Of a stretch of 64,000 nt of DNA, positions 47,445 to 56,586 are shown in pieces (within the stretch, counting starts at the first letter, position 1; each line of letters starts with the position of its first letter). This stretch comes from Sphingobium trunci (GTDB lineage Bacteria; Pseudomonadota; Alphaproteobacteria; Sphingomonadales; Sphingomonadaceae), in contig NZ_JAKUJY010000006.1 of NCBI RefSeq assembly GCF_022664535.1, forward strand, positions 124,001 to 188,000, in the 5' to 3' direction. Under the pieces are notes generated by a model. That model made no database searches. It saw only the letters and a list, made by a program, of their open reading frames with translations, and was not told the DNA's origin. The translations under genes were made by a program, and so were the position numbers.

Positions 47445-48218
47445 ATGCGCATCGCCACTTTCAACATCAACGGGATCAAGGCGCGCCTGCCGCGCCTGCT
47501 GGAGTGGCTGGATGAGACGCGGCCGGACATCGCCTGCCTGCAGGAAATCAAGACCTCCGACGATACTTTCCCGCTGAAGGATATCGAAAGCGTCGGCTAT
47601 GGCGCGATCTGGCACGGGCAAAAGGGCTTCAACGGCGTCGCCATTCTCGCGCGCGGCGAGACGCCGACGGAGATTCGTCGCGGTTTGGAAGGCGAGCCGG
47701 AGGATGAGCATAGCCGCTATCTGGAGGCTGATGTGAAGGGCCTGCGCGTCGCGAGCATCTACCTGCCCAACGGCAATCCGCAGCCGGGACCGAAATTCGA
47801 CTATAAGCTGCGCTGGATGAAACGTCTGCGCACCCGCGCTTCGGAAATCTGGGCGGAGGAAGTGCCCGCCATCCTGGCGGGGGACTATAACGTTATCCCG
47901 CGGGACAAGGATGTCTATTCGGTGAAGGCCATGGCCAACGATGCGCTGATGCAGCCGGAAAGCCGTGCCGCCTATCGCCGCCTGCTGGGCGATGGCTGGA
48001 CCGACGCCATTGCCAGCCGCCATCCGGCGGGCGGGATATGGACCTATTGGGATTATCAGATGAACGCCTGGCCGCGTGATGCGGGGTTCCGGATCGACCA
48101 TCTGCTGCTCAGTCCGGCCGCAGCCGACCGGCTGATCGATGCGCAGGTGGACCGGGATTTTCGGGGACGGGAGAAGGCGAGCGACCACGCGCCGACTTGG
48201 GTGGAACTGGCGGAATAA
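47445..48218 (+). CDS. xth: Exodeoxyribonuclease III
   Basis: A 257-residue EEP-fold AP endonuclease. Motifs: ATFNINGIKARLPRLLEW, ACLQEIKTSDDTFP (Glu metal ligand), GDYNVIPRDKDVYS (catalytic Asp/Asn) and SDHAPTWVEL (Asp-His). It cleaves abasic sites and removes 3' blocks in base excision repair. CAAGGAG precedes the ATG. Confidence 0.93.
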   Translation: MRIATFNINGIKARLPRLLEWLDETRPDIACLQEIKTSDDTFPLKDIESVGYGAIWHGQKGFNGVAILARGETPTEIRRGLEGEPEDEHSRYLEADVKGLRVASIYLPNGNPQPGPKFDYKLRWMKRLRTRASEIWAEEVPAILAGDYNVIPRDKDVYSVKAMANDALMQPESRAAYRRLLGDGWTDAIASRHPAGGIWTYWDYQMNAWPRDAGFRIDHLLLSPAAADRLIDAQVDRDFRGREKASDHAPTWVELAE

Positions 48219-48220
48219 TT

Positions 48221-48262
48221 TTATCCGGGCAATATTGACTGAATAACATCCGGATAATAATA
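48221..48262 (+). promoter_or_regulatory. Sigma-70-like promoter with inverted repeat upstream of DUF2239
   Basis: TTGACT at 48235-48240 and ATAATA at 48257-48262 are spaced 16 bases, ending 23 bases before the DUF2239 ATG. An exact inverted repeat, TTATCCGG (48221-48228) and CCGGATAA (48250-48257), brackets the -35 and runs into the -10. This layout suits a repressor site. The region is AT-rich compared with its surroundings. Confidence 0.55.
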
Positions 48263-48285
48263 GCCGTGCCGAAGGAGATTTCGGC

Positions 48286-48813
48286 ATGACGCGCACATTC
48301 ACGGCCTTTGCGGGCGACCTCTGGATCGCGACCGGCGATGAGGACGAGATACGCGCTGCCTTGCACGCCATCGGGGCCGAGGCGCAGAATCTCCTCCTTT
48401 TCGACGACAATACGGGCAGGCAGGTCGATATCGACCTGCGCGGCTCTTCAACCGAACCTCGGCGCGGGCGGGGGCGGCCAAAACTGGGCGTCCAGGCACG
48501 GGAAGTGACGCTTTTGCCCCGCCACTGGGATTGGCTGGCGATGCAGCCGGGCGGAGCTTCGGTGACATTGCGGCGGCTGGTCGAGGACGCGCGCAAGGCG
48601 GCTAAGGACAGGCCTTCACCGCGAGTTGCGATGGATGCGGCCTATCACTTCCTGACCGTGATGGCCGGCGACCGGCCTGGCTATGAGGATGCGATCAGGG
48701 CGCTCTATGCCCGGGACAGGGAGGCCTTTGAGGGGGCGTCGCGAGACTGGCCAAGTTCGATTCGAGATCACGGCTCGGCGCTGGCGCAGCCGGCATGGGG
48801 TCAGGCCGTCTGA
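48286..48813 (+). CDS. DUF2239 protein with RHH-like DNA-binding core
   Basis: A 175-residue protein of the DUF2239 family, function not described to my knowledge. The central section GRPKLGVQAREVTLLPRHW then DWLAMQPGGASVTLRRLVED resembles a ribbon-helix-helix: a strand (REVTLLP), a helix (HWDWLAMQ) and a second helix (SVTLRRLVEDARKA). This suggests DNA binding, possibly self-regulation through the inverted repeat in its promoter (inference). GAAGGAG precedes the ATG. It ends in a hairpin that overlaps its stop codon. Confidence 0.8.
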   Translation: MTRTFTAFAGDLWIATGDEDEIRAALHAIGAEAQNLLLFDDNTGRQVDIDLRGSSTEPRRGRGRPKLGVQAREVTLLPRHWDWLAMQPGGASVTLRRLVEDARKAAKDRPSPRVAMDAAYHFLTVMAGDRPGYEDAIRALYARDREAFEGASRDWPSSIRDHGSALAQPAWGQAV

Positions 48814-48825
48814 GGCGGCCTGACC
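48799..48825. terminator. Bidirectional hairpin between DUF2239 and DUF2147 genes
   Basis: A perfect 10-bp stem GGTCAGGCCG with CGGCCTGACC and a 7-base loop. It overlaps the DUF2239 stop codon and lies 11 bases from the end of the convergent DUF2147 gene. No clear T run, so termination efficiency is uncertain. Confidence 0.5.
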
Positions 48826-48836
48826 CGGCCATCATC

Positions 48837-49268
48837 TCATCGCATCGGCGTCCAGGTCTGGGTCTTGCAGAAGAACATAATGCAGCCCTGCACCTTCAAT
48901 GTGCCGTCTACATTGCGGCTGACCTTGCTGTTGTAGCTCTTGCCGCTTTCCGGATCGTAGATGGTCCCCTTCCAGAGATCGCCCGCATCCTCGAATCCGG
49001 ATAGCAGGGCAAGGCCGGCCAGAGGCTTGCTGCGAAGCGCTGGATCGGGATTCTTGATATCAGTTTGCGGGCGGCCCGGGGTGGGCTTGACGATCCTTTC
49101 GATGCGGCCGCACAGCGCCTTGCCGCAGGTGGTGATCTGGACGATGGCCTTGCCGCCGACCGTGGCCCAGCGGCCGGTAATGGGTTGCGCCGCCTCGGCC
49201 GGCAGGGCGGTCGCCAGCAGCAGCCCCGTCAGCGTGGCGCGGGTGGCGAAAGGGGTAAAGCGGTGCAT
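48837..49268 (-). CDS. DUF2147 family exported protein
   Basis: A 143-residue protein with a signal peptide (ATRATLTGLLLATALPAEA). The DUF2147 core is PITGRWATVGGKAIVQI, then KGTIYDPESGKSYNSKVSRN and LKVQGCIMFFCKTQTW. It is predicted to be a small beta-barrel periplasmic protein; its role is not established. The start at 49268 has GGAGAGG just upstream; an in-frame ATG at 49283 is less likely. Confidence 0.88.
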   Translation of the reverse strand: MHRFTPFATRATLTGLLLATALPAEAAQPITGRWATVGGKAIVQITTCGKALCGRIERIVKPTPGRPQTDIKNPDPALRSKPLAGLALLSGFEDAGDLWKGTIYDPESGKSYNSKVSRNVDGTLKVQGCIMFFCKTQTWTPMR

Positions 49269-49433
49269 GAACCTCTCCAACATATGTCTTTGAGGTGGGA
49301 TAGAGCAGGTTCGAACGCGCCGCCAAGGGCCAAAATCGCAGGCTCTGCGGTGTCTATGAAGGAACGCTACGGCAGCCTCCCTTCATCGTCTCACCTTTTT
49401 TGAGCAGACCGTGCCCTTTCCCTGCGCAAGCCT

Positions 49434-50426
49434 CTAAAAAGCCTTGCTGATCGAGCAGGCGGCCGGCCCCAGAATGACGACGAACAGAGTCGGCAGGATG
49501 AAGAGAATCAGCGGCACGGTCATGATCGCGGGCAGGCGCGCGGCCTTTTCCTCGGCGCGCATCATGCGTTCGTGGCGGAACTCGGCGGACAGCACGCGCA
49601 GTGCGGAGGCGAGCGGCGTGCCGTATTTTTCGGTCTGGATCATAGTCGTCACCACGCCCTTGACCGCATCCAGCTTGACGCGGCTGGCGAGATTTTCGAA
49701 TGCCATGCGCCGTTCGGTCAGGAAGCTGAGCTCAATCGAGGTCAGGTGAAATTCGTCGCCCAGTTCCGGATAGGCCTTGCCCAGTTCGCGGGCGACGCGG
49801 CTGAAGGCGGCATCGACAGTCAAGCCCGCCTCGGCGCAGATCACCAGCAGGTCGAGCGCGTCCGGCAGCCCCTTGCGGATCGCGGCGGAGCGCTTCTGGA
49901 TCTTGTTGTCGATGAAGAGATCGGGGGCCTTGTAGGACAGCAGCAGCGCACCGGCAAAAGCCATGAAGCGCTTGGCCCCGCCCCATTCCGGGAAAATTCC
50001 CACGGCATAGAGCAGCAGCGCCGCCATGCCGCCGATCACGATCGGCAGGATCATGCGGCCGAAAATAATCGCGACGGCCCAGTCCTTTGAGCGGATGCCG
50101 GCCTGCGCCAGGCGGATCTGGGCGTCCTTGAGCTGATCGTCCTGCAACACCTTCAGGCTCGACAGGAAGGAGCGCATCCGGTCGGTCGTCTGGTTCTTCT
50201 GCACCAGCTTGGCCCGGCGGCGGCTGGTGGACGCGGTGATGCCCGCCTTCAACTGTTCGCGCCGCTCGTTCAGCGCCTTGACGCGCTTCGCCATCGGATC
50301 CCGCACCGTCGTCACCGCATAGAGCGCGAACAGCGTCGCCAACGTCGCCAGCGCGGCCAGCAGCGTGCCGAAATCGGTGGCGGTCAGACCGAACAGGGTG
50401 CCGGCTGCGACGGGAGTGGGTTCCAT
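49434..50426 (-). CDS. tadC: Tad pilus inner-membrane protein TadC
   Basis: A 330-residue protein with a GspF-type domain (about residues 180-310, IRKGLPDALDLLVICAEAGL and RELGKAYPELGDEFH). TadC with TadB forms the inner-membrane platform of the Flp/Tad pilus machine. It is the last gene of the leftward cpa operon, 16 bases after tadB. Confidence 0.92.
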   Translation of the reverse strand: MEPTPVAAGTLFGLTATDFGTLLAALATLATLFALYAVTTVRDPMAKRVKALNERREQLKAGITASTSRRRAKLVQKNQTTDRMRSFLSSLKVLQDDQLKDAQIRLAQAGIRSKDWAVAIIFGRMILPIVIGGMAALLLYAVGIFPEWGGAKRFMAFAGALLLSYKAPDLFIDNKIQKRSAAIRKGLPDALDLLVICAEAGLTVDAAFSRVARELGKAYPELGDEFHLTSIELSFLTERRMAFENLASRVKLDAVKGVVTTMIQTEKYGTPLASALRVLSAEFRHERMMRAEEKAARLPAIMTVPLILFILPTLFVVILGPAACSISKAF

Positions 50427-50442
50427 CTCGATCGGTTCCTTG

Positions 50443-51441
50443 TCAGATCTCGAAATTGATCATCTGGGCCATGATGAAGGCGCCGATCGCCATCCAGCAC
50501 ATGCCGCCGATACCGATGATCTGCATCAACGAAAGCCCGAAAACGCCGGCCGGATCGGGCGTGAAGAAGGGCGACATATAGTCATAGTTGATGTAGCAGA
50601 TCAGGCCGAAGACCAGGAAGGGCAGCACGCCGATGATATAAGCCGACGCTTTCGATTCTGACGACATGGCGCGGATCTTGAGCTTCATCTGCGATCGCTG
50701 CCGCAGCACTGTCGCCAAGTTGGACAGGGTTTCGGCGAGGTTGCCGCCCGTTTCGCGCTGGATCGCCAGGCTGATGACGAAGAACTGGAATTCCGGAGTG
50801 CCCAGGCGGTCGGCGGTTTCCTGAAGCGCCTGGTCCATGGTCTTGCCGATCTTGATCCGCTCGGTGATCATCTTGAATTCCTCGCCCACCGGGCCGGGAA
50901 CCTCACTCGAGACGACGTTCAGCGTTTCCGCGATCGGCAGGCCCGAACGCAGGCCGCGCGTCAGCAGTTCCAGCGCGTCGGGGAATTTGGCGTTGAATTT
51001 CAGGATGCGTCCCTTGATCAGACGGCTGACCCACATGTGCGGCAGGCCCAGGCCCGCGGCAAGAGCCAGCATCAGCGCGAACAGCGGCGGAAAGCCTCGC
51101 AGCATCAGCAGCGCGCAGAGGATCAGGAAGATGACCGCGCAGGACGTCATATATTGGCTGACGGTCCATTTCTTGCCCGTCATGCGGATCCGCTTGGCCA
51201 GATTTTCCGGGTTGGGAACCAGCGAGACCAGCATGGAGGGTTCGGCATTGGCCGGCCGGTTGGAAATCGCCTTGCGCATGCGGGCTTGCATTATCGCATC
51301 GGTGGAATCGCTATGCCGCCCCCGGATCAGTTCCATACGGCGTTTCTGTGCCCTGTCGGGCGAAGGACCGGCAAAGGCCATGACGACCAGACCCAGCATG
51401 GCTGCCAGCAGCACCGCCATCAGGATGATATTGCCGTTCAT
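50443..51441 (-). CDS. tadB: Tad pilus inner-membrane protein TadB
   Basis: A 332-residue GspF-domain membrane protein (KFPDALELLTRGLRSGLPIA, then GPVGEEFKMITERIKIGKTM, and RETGGNLAETLSNLATVLR). It pairs with TadC as the pilus platform. Between its start and the end of cpaE there are only 66 bases, so the usual intervening cpaF (tadA) ATPase gene is missing here. Confidence 0.92.
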   Translation of the reverse strand: MNGNIILMAVLLAAMLGLVVMAFAGPSPDRAQKRRMELIRGRHSDSTDAIMQARMRKAISNRPANAEPSMLVSLVPNPENLAKRIRMTGKKWTVSQYMTSCAVIFLILCALLMLRGFPPLFALMLALAAGLGLPHMWVSRLIKGRILKFNAKFPDALELLTRGLRSGLPIAETLNVVSSEVPGPVGEEFKMITERIKIGKTMDQALQETADRLGTPEFQFFVISLAIQRETGGNLAETLSNLATVLRQRSQMKLKIRAMSSESKASAYIIGVLPFLVFGLICYINYDYMSPFFTPDPAGVFGLSLMQIIGIGGMCWMAIGAFIMAQMINFEI

Positions 51442-51507
51442 CTGTCCGTCCGTTCCAATCCGGTTCCGTCAGGGGAGCGGTGCCTGTTCGCGGCACCGCT
51501 GTGAGGT

Positions 51508-52788
51508 TCAAGCTGTCTTCCTGTCCTTGCGCGACGGGATCATGCCCTTGAGATCGGCGATCTTGCCGAACAGGGAGTCGCCCTTTTTCGCGGAAGTCGC
51601 GCCGGCCTCGTCCTCGCCATCCTCCGCCGCGCCGAGCACGGCCTCCATCAGGGCGGTGCAGGAGGCGCCTACCTTGCTGCCCTTGGCGGTCTCAGCCAGC
51701 GTCTTGCCGAGCTTTGCCGCCTGGGATGCAAGCTTGAGGTCGAAGGGGACGAGAATGTCGACCTTGCGTTCGATCGACTGTTCGAAATCCTTGCGGTTGA
51801 TTTCCGGCGCGCCGGGATGGACGCGGTTGGCCACCACCAGCACGCGCGACTGCGGGGCGTTGGTCTTCAGCCAGGAGAGGATGCGGATCGAATCGCGCGC
51901 TGCCGCCAGCGTGAGTTCAGTGACCACCACCGTGACATTGACGTCGCTCATCAGATGCGGATGCTGGATGAGCATGCCGCGCGGCAAGTCGACGACGCTG
52001 CACTCGAAGGCGGCGCGGAATTCCTCCAGCAACTGGTAGAAGGCGCCGCCATCGGTCAGCATCGGCTGGCTGATCGGCGCTTCGGCCGACAGGATGGCAA
52101 GCGTATCGCTGGCCCGGACCATGGCGCGTTCGATGAACAGACCATCGATGCGGCTGGGATTTTCGATCGCGTCGGTCAGGCCACGGCCCGGCTCGAGATC
52201 CATCGCCAGCGCATTGGTCCCGAAATGGACGTCGAGGTCGAGGAGCGCCGTGGGGCGTTTCTTTTTCTCGCTCAGCAGCCAGGCAAGCGAGGTCGCGAGG
52301 CTGGAAGCACCCACGCCGCCGCGCGTGCCGATGACGGCTGCCGTCATGTGCGGGCGCTCCGGCCCCGTATCGCGCGGGGCAAAGAACACGGCTTGTGCCT
52401 GCGCCAGCGCGTCGCGCAACTGGTCGGCGCCAAAGGGCTTCAACAGATAGTCCTGAATACCGCTCGCCAGCAGATCGCGATAGAGGCGCACGTCATTGAC
52501 CTGGCCCGCGGCGATCACGACCGTGCCGGGTTCGCAGACCTCGGCAAGGCTGTTGATGTCCCCCAGCGGATCGCCGCTTTCCGACATGTCGATAAACAGG
52601 ATTTGCGGTGAAGCGGTGATCGACAGGCTCTGCACTGCGTTGCGCATGCCGCCCTTGTTCACCTTTTCCGGCGCCCAGCCCATCTCGGCCGCGACCACAC
52701 GCAGCAGGTCGAAACTGTGATCGTCGCAGACGAAGGCGTGGAAGGGATCACGCTGGCCGGAAGCGCCGGGTTTCCAGGGAGCATTCAT
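51508..52788 (-). CDS. cpaE: Pilus localisation ATPase CpaE (TadZ)
   Basis: A 426-residue protein. The N-terminal receiver-like domain (to about 130) is followed by a MinD/ParA-type ATPase with a deviant Walker A (IGTRGGVGASSLATSLAWLL, lacking the usual Lys) and a Walker A' region LLDLDVHFGTNA. CpaE/TadZ positions the pilus at the pole in Caulobacter. It starts two bases after cpaD ends on the same strand. Confidence 0.92.
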   Translation of the reverse strand: MNAPWKPGASGQRDPFHAFVCDDHSFDLLRVVAAEMGWAPEKVNKGGMRNAVQSLSITASPQILFIDMSESGDPLGDINSLAEVCEPGTVVIAAGQVNDVRLYRDLLASGIQDYLLKPFGADQLRDALAQAQAVFFAPRDTGPERPHMTAAVIGTRGGVGASSLATSLAWLLSEKKKRPTALLDLDVHFGTNALAMDLEPGRGLTDAIENPSRIDGLFIERAMVRASDTLAILSAEAPISQPMLTDGGAFYQLLEEFRAAFECSVVDLPRGMLIQHPHLMSDVNVTVVVTELTLAAARDSIRILSWLKTNAPQSRVLVVANRVHPGAPEINRKDFEQSIERKVDILVPFDLKLASQAAKLGKTLAETAKGSKVGASCTALMEAVLGAAEDGEDEAGATSAKKGDSLFGKIADLKGMIPSRKDRKTA

Positions 52789-52789
52789 A

Positions 52790-53464
52790 TCATTTCCCTC
52801 CCGACAGGGTCTTGAGATCGCCGGAGCCGGTAGGCACCTTCTCGCGATAGGTGGAGATGGCGCGGTTCGACGTCGCCGTGCGCAGGTCGCTGTCCGTGGT
52901 CTGGCCGCGGACCAGATCCTCCGGATTGGCGATCATCGCGGCAAGGTTGCTGTTCACGCCGCAACCGAAATTCGCCGACGCGCCGAGTTGCTGGTCGGTT
53001 TCCGTCTTGTCGGACCAGTCGGGACAGCCGGGCACGCTGGCGCTGGCGCGGCGCACGATCAGTCTGACGCTGCCCTGTGGCGCGGTGCCGGCGGCCGCCG
53101 AGCTGTCCTCACCCACCAGCATGCCGTGGCGGGCGACGATATTGGCGATGCCTTCGCGCAGGGACGGGCTTACAGCGGCGGCGTCGGTCGCCATCGCGAC
53201 CTGATCGCCATAGCCAAGACCGATTGAGACGAACCAGTCGTCCAGGCGGCGCGCTTCGGTTGCGGTCAGGCCACCGTCGGGACCGCCCTGCACATCATAG
53301 GTGAAGGCGGTATGGCTGACGACGGGCTGGTGGACCGACTGGACGCCGCGATTGGCGCCCTGGTCGGTCTGGCAGGCGGCCAGCGGCAGCGCCAAGAGGG
53401 CCAGCGTAGCAAGGCTGATGCCGAAGCGAACCGGAATTTTTCGAGACTGGAAGGTCATGGTCAT
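52790..53464 (-). CDS. cpaD: Pilus assembly lipoprotein CpaD
   Basis: A 224-residue protein with a lipoprotein signal (ATLALLALPLAACQTD, lipobox LAAC) and the CpaD-type core (RLDDWFVSIGLGYGDQVAMA, later CPDWSD and NFGCGVNSNLAAMIANPEDL). CpaD is an outer-membrane lipoprotein working with the CpaC secretin. It starts 11 bases after cpaC. Confidence 0.9.
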   Translation of the reverse strand: MTMTFQSRKIPVRFGISLATLALLALPLAACQTDQGANRGVQSVHQPVVSHTAFTYDVQGGPDGGLTATEARRLDDWFVSIGLGYGDQVAMATDAAAVSPSLREGIANIVARHGMLVGEDSSAAAGTAPQGSVRLIVRRASASVPGCPDWSDKTETDQQLGASANFGCGVNSNLAAMIANPEDLVRGQTTDSDLRTATSNRAISTYREKVPTGSGDLKTLSGGK

Positions 53465-53475
53465 CGTCCTTCGGA

Positions 53476-55020
53476 TCAGAAGCTGAAGCCGGGCGCGGCG
53501 TCCTTGGACCGCTTGCTTTCCCGTGCTCCGGGCGGTGGCGCGGCGGCCGTTGCCTGGGGGCCGGGAGCGGGGACGGGTTCGCCGGGCGCGCGGCTCGGCA
53601 TAGGCGCGCGAGCGCCGCTCACGCCGTCATGCATCTGTTCGAGGAACAGGCCCTGGCCCTCATTCGCGTTGCGGAAACCGTCGGTCGGCAGACGCACGTC
53701 CGACGCGTTCATTGGCTTCACCAGATAGGGGGTGACGACGATCACCAGTTCGCTCTCATTCCGCTGGAAGCTGCGCGACTTGAACAGGCTGCCCAGGATC
53801 GGCAGGCTGCCGAGGCCGGGCACCTTGTTGACATTGTTCCCCGTCTCATTGTTCAACAGGCCCGCAATCATGAAGGCCTGGCCCGAACCCAGCTCCACCG
53901 TGGTTTCGGCGGTTCGGCTCTTGAGCGCGGGTACGCTGGTGTTGACCGAGAAATCGAGGCTTGAGACGGTCGGACGCACTCGAAGCGAAATGCGGCCATC
54001 GGCCAGCACAGTGGGCGTGAACGCCAACTGCACCCCATATTGCTTGAACTCGATGCTGTTGCCCTGCGTGCCGTTGCTGACGGTGTAGGGATATTCGCCG
54101 CCCGCCAGGAAGCTTGCGGTTTCGCCTGAGAGAGAGGTCAGGTTCGGCTGGGCAAGGGTGGTGGCGAGGCCGCTTGATTCGGCTAGGTCCAGCACGCTCG
54201 CGACGTCCACACCCATGATACTGGCGAGGGCTCCAAGACTGAACCCGCCATTATATGCCTGGTTGAACGTCCAGAATCCCGGTGTTCCCGTTACCGATGA
54301 AGTGCCGTCTGAATTGACAGTTACGGTCTGAGATCCACGCGTATAATCGGCTGGATTGCGAGTGCCGCCACCGATATAGCCGTTGCGAAAGTTGCCTGCC
54401 GATGCGAAGTTGGTGCCGATCTTGTGACCGACGTCCTTGTTAACTTCGGAAATCTTCACCTGCAGCATCACCTGAAGCGGCGTCGCGGTGCGCAGGCGGC
54501 TGACCACCGTCACCTCCTTGCCGACAAAGGCCTGCGTCAGTCTTTCGGCCTCGGCGGCATCCTCGGGCGCGGCGACGGTGCCTGTCAGGAGGACCATGCC
54601 GTTCATCTTGTTGACCGCGATGTCGGCATTAGGCATCGCCAGCTTCAGCATGTCATCGATGCTGGTCAGGTTGTTGCCGACGCGCACCGTACCCGAAAAC
54701 AGCACCTTCCCGTTGGTCGCGGTGACGAAGACAGTGGTTTCGCCGGCCTTCTTCGCGATCAGGTAAAGCTGGTTCTGGGAGCGGACATGAACATCGACCA
54801 CATCAGGATCGCCGATCACCACGTCCGACATCTTGGCAGGCAGGTTGATGACTTTGCTGCCGCCCGCCGACATCAGGATAGCATTGTCCTGCATCGATGC
54901 GGGCGCGGCGTTGAGCGCCGTGGTGGGCGCGGCAGCGGCGGCAACCGCCAGGCCGAGTGCGATGGCCGGACCGAGCAGCGGCTTGGCTGTGCCGGTCGTG
55001 AGAACAGGAAACCCCTTCAT
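53476..55020 (-). CDS. cpaC: Pilus secretin CpaC (RcpA)
   Basis: A 514-residue outer-membrane secretin with a signal peptide, an N-terminal pilus-motif domain (KVINLPAKMSDVVIGDPDVV), a BON-like region (GMVLLTGTVAAPEDAAEAER) and the C-terminal secretin pore (FTPTVLADGRISLRVRPTVS, VPGLGSLPILGSLFKSRSFQ). It forms the channel for the Flp pilus. It starts one base after cpaB stop. Confidence 0.93.
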   Translation of the reverse strand: MKGFPVLTTGTAKPLLGPAIALGLAVAAAAAPTTALNAAPASMQDNAILMSAGGSKVINLPAKMSDVVIGDPDVVDVHVRSQNQLYLIAKKAGETTVFVTATNGKVLFSGTVRVGNNLTSIDDMLKLAMPNADIAVNKMNGMVLLTGTVAAPEDAAEAERLTQAFVGKEVTVVSRLRTATPLQVMLQVKISEVNKDVGHKIGTNFASAGNFRNGYIGGGTRNPADYTRGSQTVTVNSDGTSSVTGTPGFWTFNQAYNGGFSLGALASIMGVDVASVLDLAESSGLATTLAQPNLTSLSGETASFLAGGEYPYTVSNGTQGNSIEFKQYGVQLAFTPTVLADGRISLRVRPTVSSLDFSVNTSVPALKSRTAETTVELGSGQAFMIAGLLNNETGNNVNKVPGLGSLPILGSLFKSRSFQRNESELVIVVTPYLVKPMNASDVRLPTDGFRNANEGQGLFLEQMHDGVSGARAPMPSRAPGEPVPAPGPQATAAAPPPGARESKRSKDAAPGFSF

Positions 55021-55021
55021 C

Positions 55022-56038
55022 TTACTTCCCCCCGACCGGAACGACGGTCACACTGGTGCCGCGGGCGACGCGGATCACAGGCCCCTGACCGGCAGCGGCC
55101 ATGGCGGGTGCACCGCCCATGGGAGCGCCGCCCGCGGGCAGGGCCTGGAAGGACTTGGCGGGGACGCTGCTGCGCTGGTAGCGCGAAACGTCGGCGCCGG
55201 TGGAATAGGTGCTGCCGCGATCGACCGGACGGGCCGACAGGCTGGCGAGCATCTTCTTTTCAGCGTTCGGATTGCTGCCGTCGGGCAGGTTCATGTCGGT
55301 GCCTGCAATGGCGGCGTCCAGTTCCGAACTGTTGTCGGCCAGCGAACGCAGCGAGAGCGAGAGCGAGCCGATGGTCTGCGCCACCGCGATCTTCTCCGCG
55401 ATCTTGGGAGTCACTTCGATGGTGACGTTGGAATAGGTCTGGACCACAGGCTTGCCATCGGCACCCAGCGCATCCATGCGCTGGTCGGTGGCCAGCACGC
55501 GCAGGTTGCGCAGGATGGTCTCGGAAACCTTGAGCGGCTCGCCGTCGCCGCCGCCGCTGACGCTTTGCGTGAGGACCAGGTCGACGCGGTCGCCGGGGAA
55601 GACGAAGCCCGCAACCGAATTCTGCGCCGAAACCGGCACGGTGACGGCGCGCATGCCCGGTCCGAGCGCCGCAGCCAGGAAACCGCGCTCGCCCGGCTTG
55701 ATCACTGACCCGACGGTCATGGGCTGGCCTGCCGAAATGGCGGTGCGCACGACGCTGCCGACCAGCTTCTGCGGATCGGCCTGTCCCTTGATATAATAGG
55801 CCTGTTCGATGAGATCCTTGGGCCAGGGCTGGAAGCGGAAGCTTTCCGCATCCAGGATAGTGCCCACAGGCAGGGCCTTGGTGGCGACCAGCACATTGGG
55901 CTGGTCAGCCGCTACCGGCATGGACGAAGCGCTGGCCTGCGGCGAACCTGACGAACTCAGCATGTTGCGTGCGAGCAGAGCTGTAGTGACCGCTATGATC
56001 AGCGCCCCCACCAGCAGCACGATCTTCTTGGCATCCAT
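55022..56038 (-). CDS. cpaB: Pilus assembly protein CpaB (RcpC)
   Basis: A 338-residue protein with an N-terminal membrane anchor (KKIVLLVGALIIAVTTALLA), an SAF domain (NVLVATKALPVGTILDAESF) and an RcpC-type domain (VSAQNSVAGFVFPGDRVDLV). It supports secretin assembly or function. The ATG at 56038 (MDAKKI) is the usual family start; an in-frame ATG at 56059 is also possible. Confidence 0.9.
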   Translation of the reverse strand: MDAKKIVLLVGALIIAVTTALLARNMLSSSGSPQASASSMPVAADQPNVLVATKALPVGTILDAESFRFQPWPKDLIEQAYYIKGQADPQKLVGSVVRTAISAGQPMTVGSVIKPGERGFLAAALGPGMRAVTVPVSAQNSVAGFVFPGDRVDLVLTQSVSGGGDGEPLKVSETILRNLRVLATDQRMDALGADGKPVVQTYSNVTIEVTPKIAEKIAVAQTIGSLSLSLRSLADNSSELDAAIAGTDMNLPDGSNPNAEKKMLASLSARPVDRGSTYSTGADVSRYQRSSVPAKSFQALPAGGAPMGGAPAMAAAGQGPVIRVARGTSVTVVPVGGK

Positions 56039-56091
56039 GATGAAATTCGCCTCCCTCAATCAGACGAGTTGCGTCCGAGCCCCCGCGTTAT

Positions 56092-56565
56092 TCACGCAAA
56101 TTGGTTAATATATCGTTCGCCAATCAGCCAAAGCGCGGCGAAGGATATGGCAATGCCATAGGGAATTTGCGGCTGCCCCAGCCGCCGGGTCATGCGATGG
56201 TGCACGACGGTTATGATGGTGACGACGCCCCCCAGCACCGCCATCAACATCAGCATCGACAGGGTCGCCTGCCACGGGAACCACAGCGCCAGCGCGCCGA
56301 GCAGCTTGACGTCGCCGCCGCCCATGCAGCCGAGCGCGAACAGAGTGGCAAAGACGATGAAGACGATCAGCGCGACCAGCAATTGCACCGCCATGCCCGG
56401 CCAGAGCGGCAGCCCGCAGGCCAGCCACCAGAGCGGCGCCAGCGCGGCGACGCACAGGTTCAGCCGGTTGGAGATGATGCGCGACCGCAGATCGGTGACC
56501 GAAGCCACGATCAGCAGCATTGCCAAGGCGCCGATCAGCGCCAATCTGAAATATTCCCCCGTCAT
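56092..56565 (-). CDS. cpaA: A24 prepilin peptidase CpaA
   Basis: A 157-residue polytopic membrane aspartic protease. Catalytic Asp25 is in VASVTDLRSRIISNRLN and Asp85 in the GGGDVKLLGAL motif (GxGD family). It processes the Flp prepilin. It is first in the leftward cpa operon; no flp pilin gene is found upstream or elsewhere in the window. Confidence 0.92.
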   Translation of the reverse strand: MTGEYFRLALIGALAMLLIVASVTDLRSRIISNRLNLCVAALAPLWWLACGLPLWPGMAVQLLVALIVFIVFATLFALGCMGGGDVKLLGALALWFPWQATLSMLMLMAVLGGVVTIITVVHHRMTRRLGQPQIPYGIAISFAALWLIGERYINQFA

Positions 56566-56586
56566 AGGACCAAAAGTCTAGACCCG

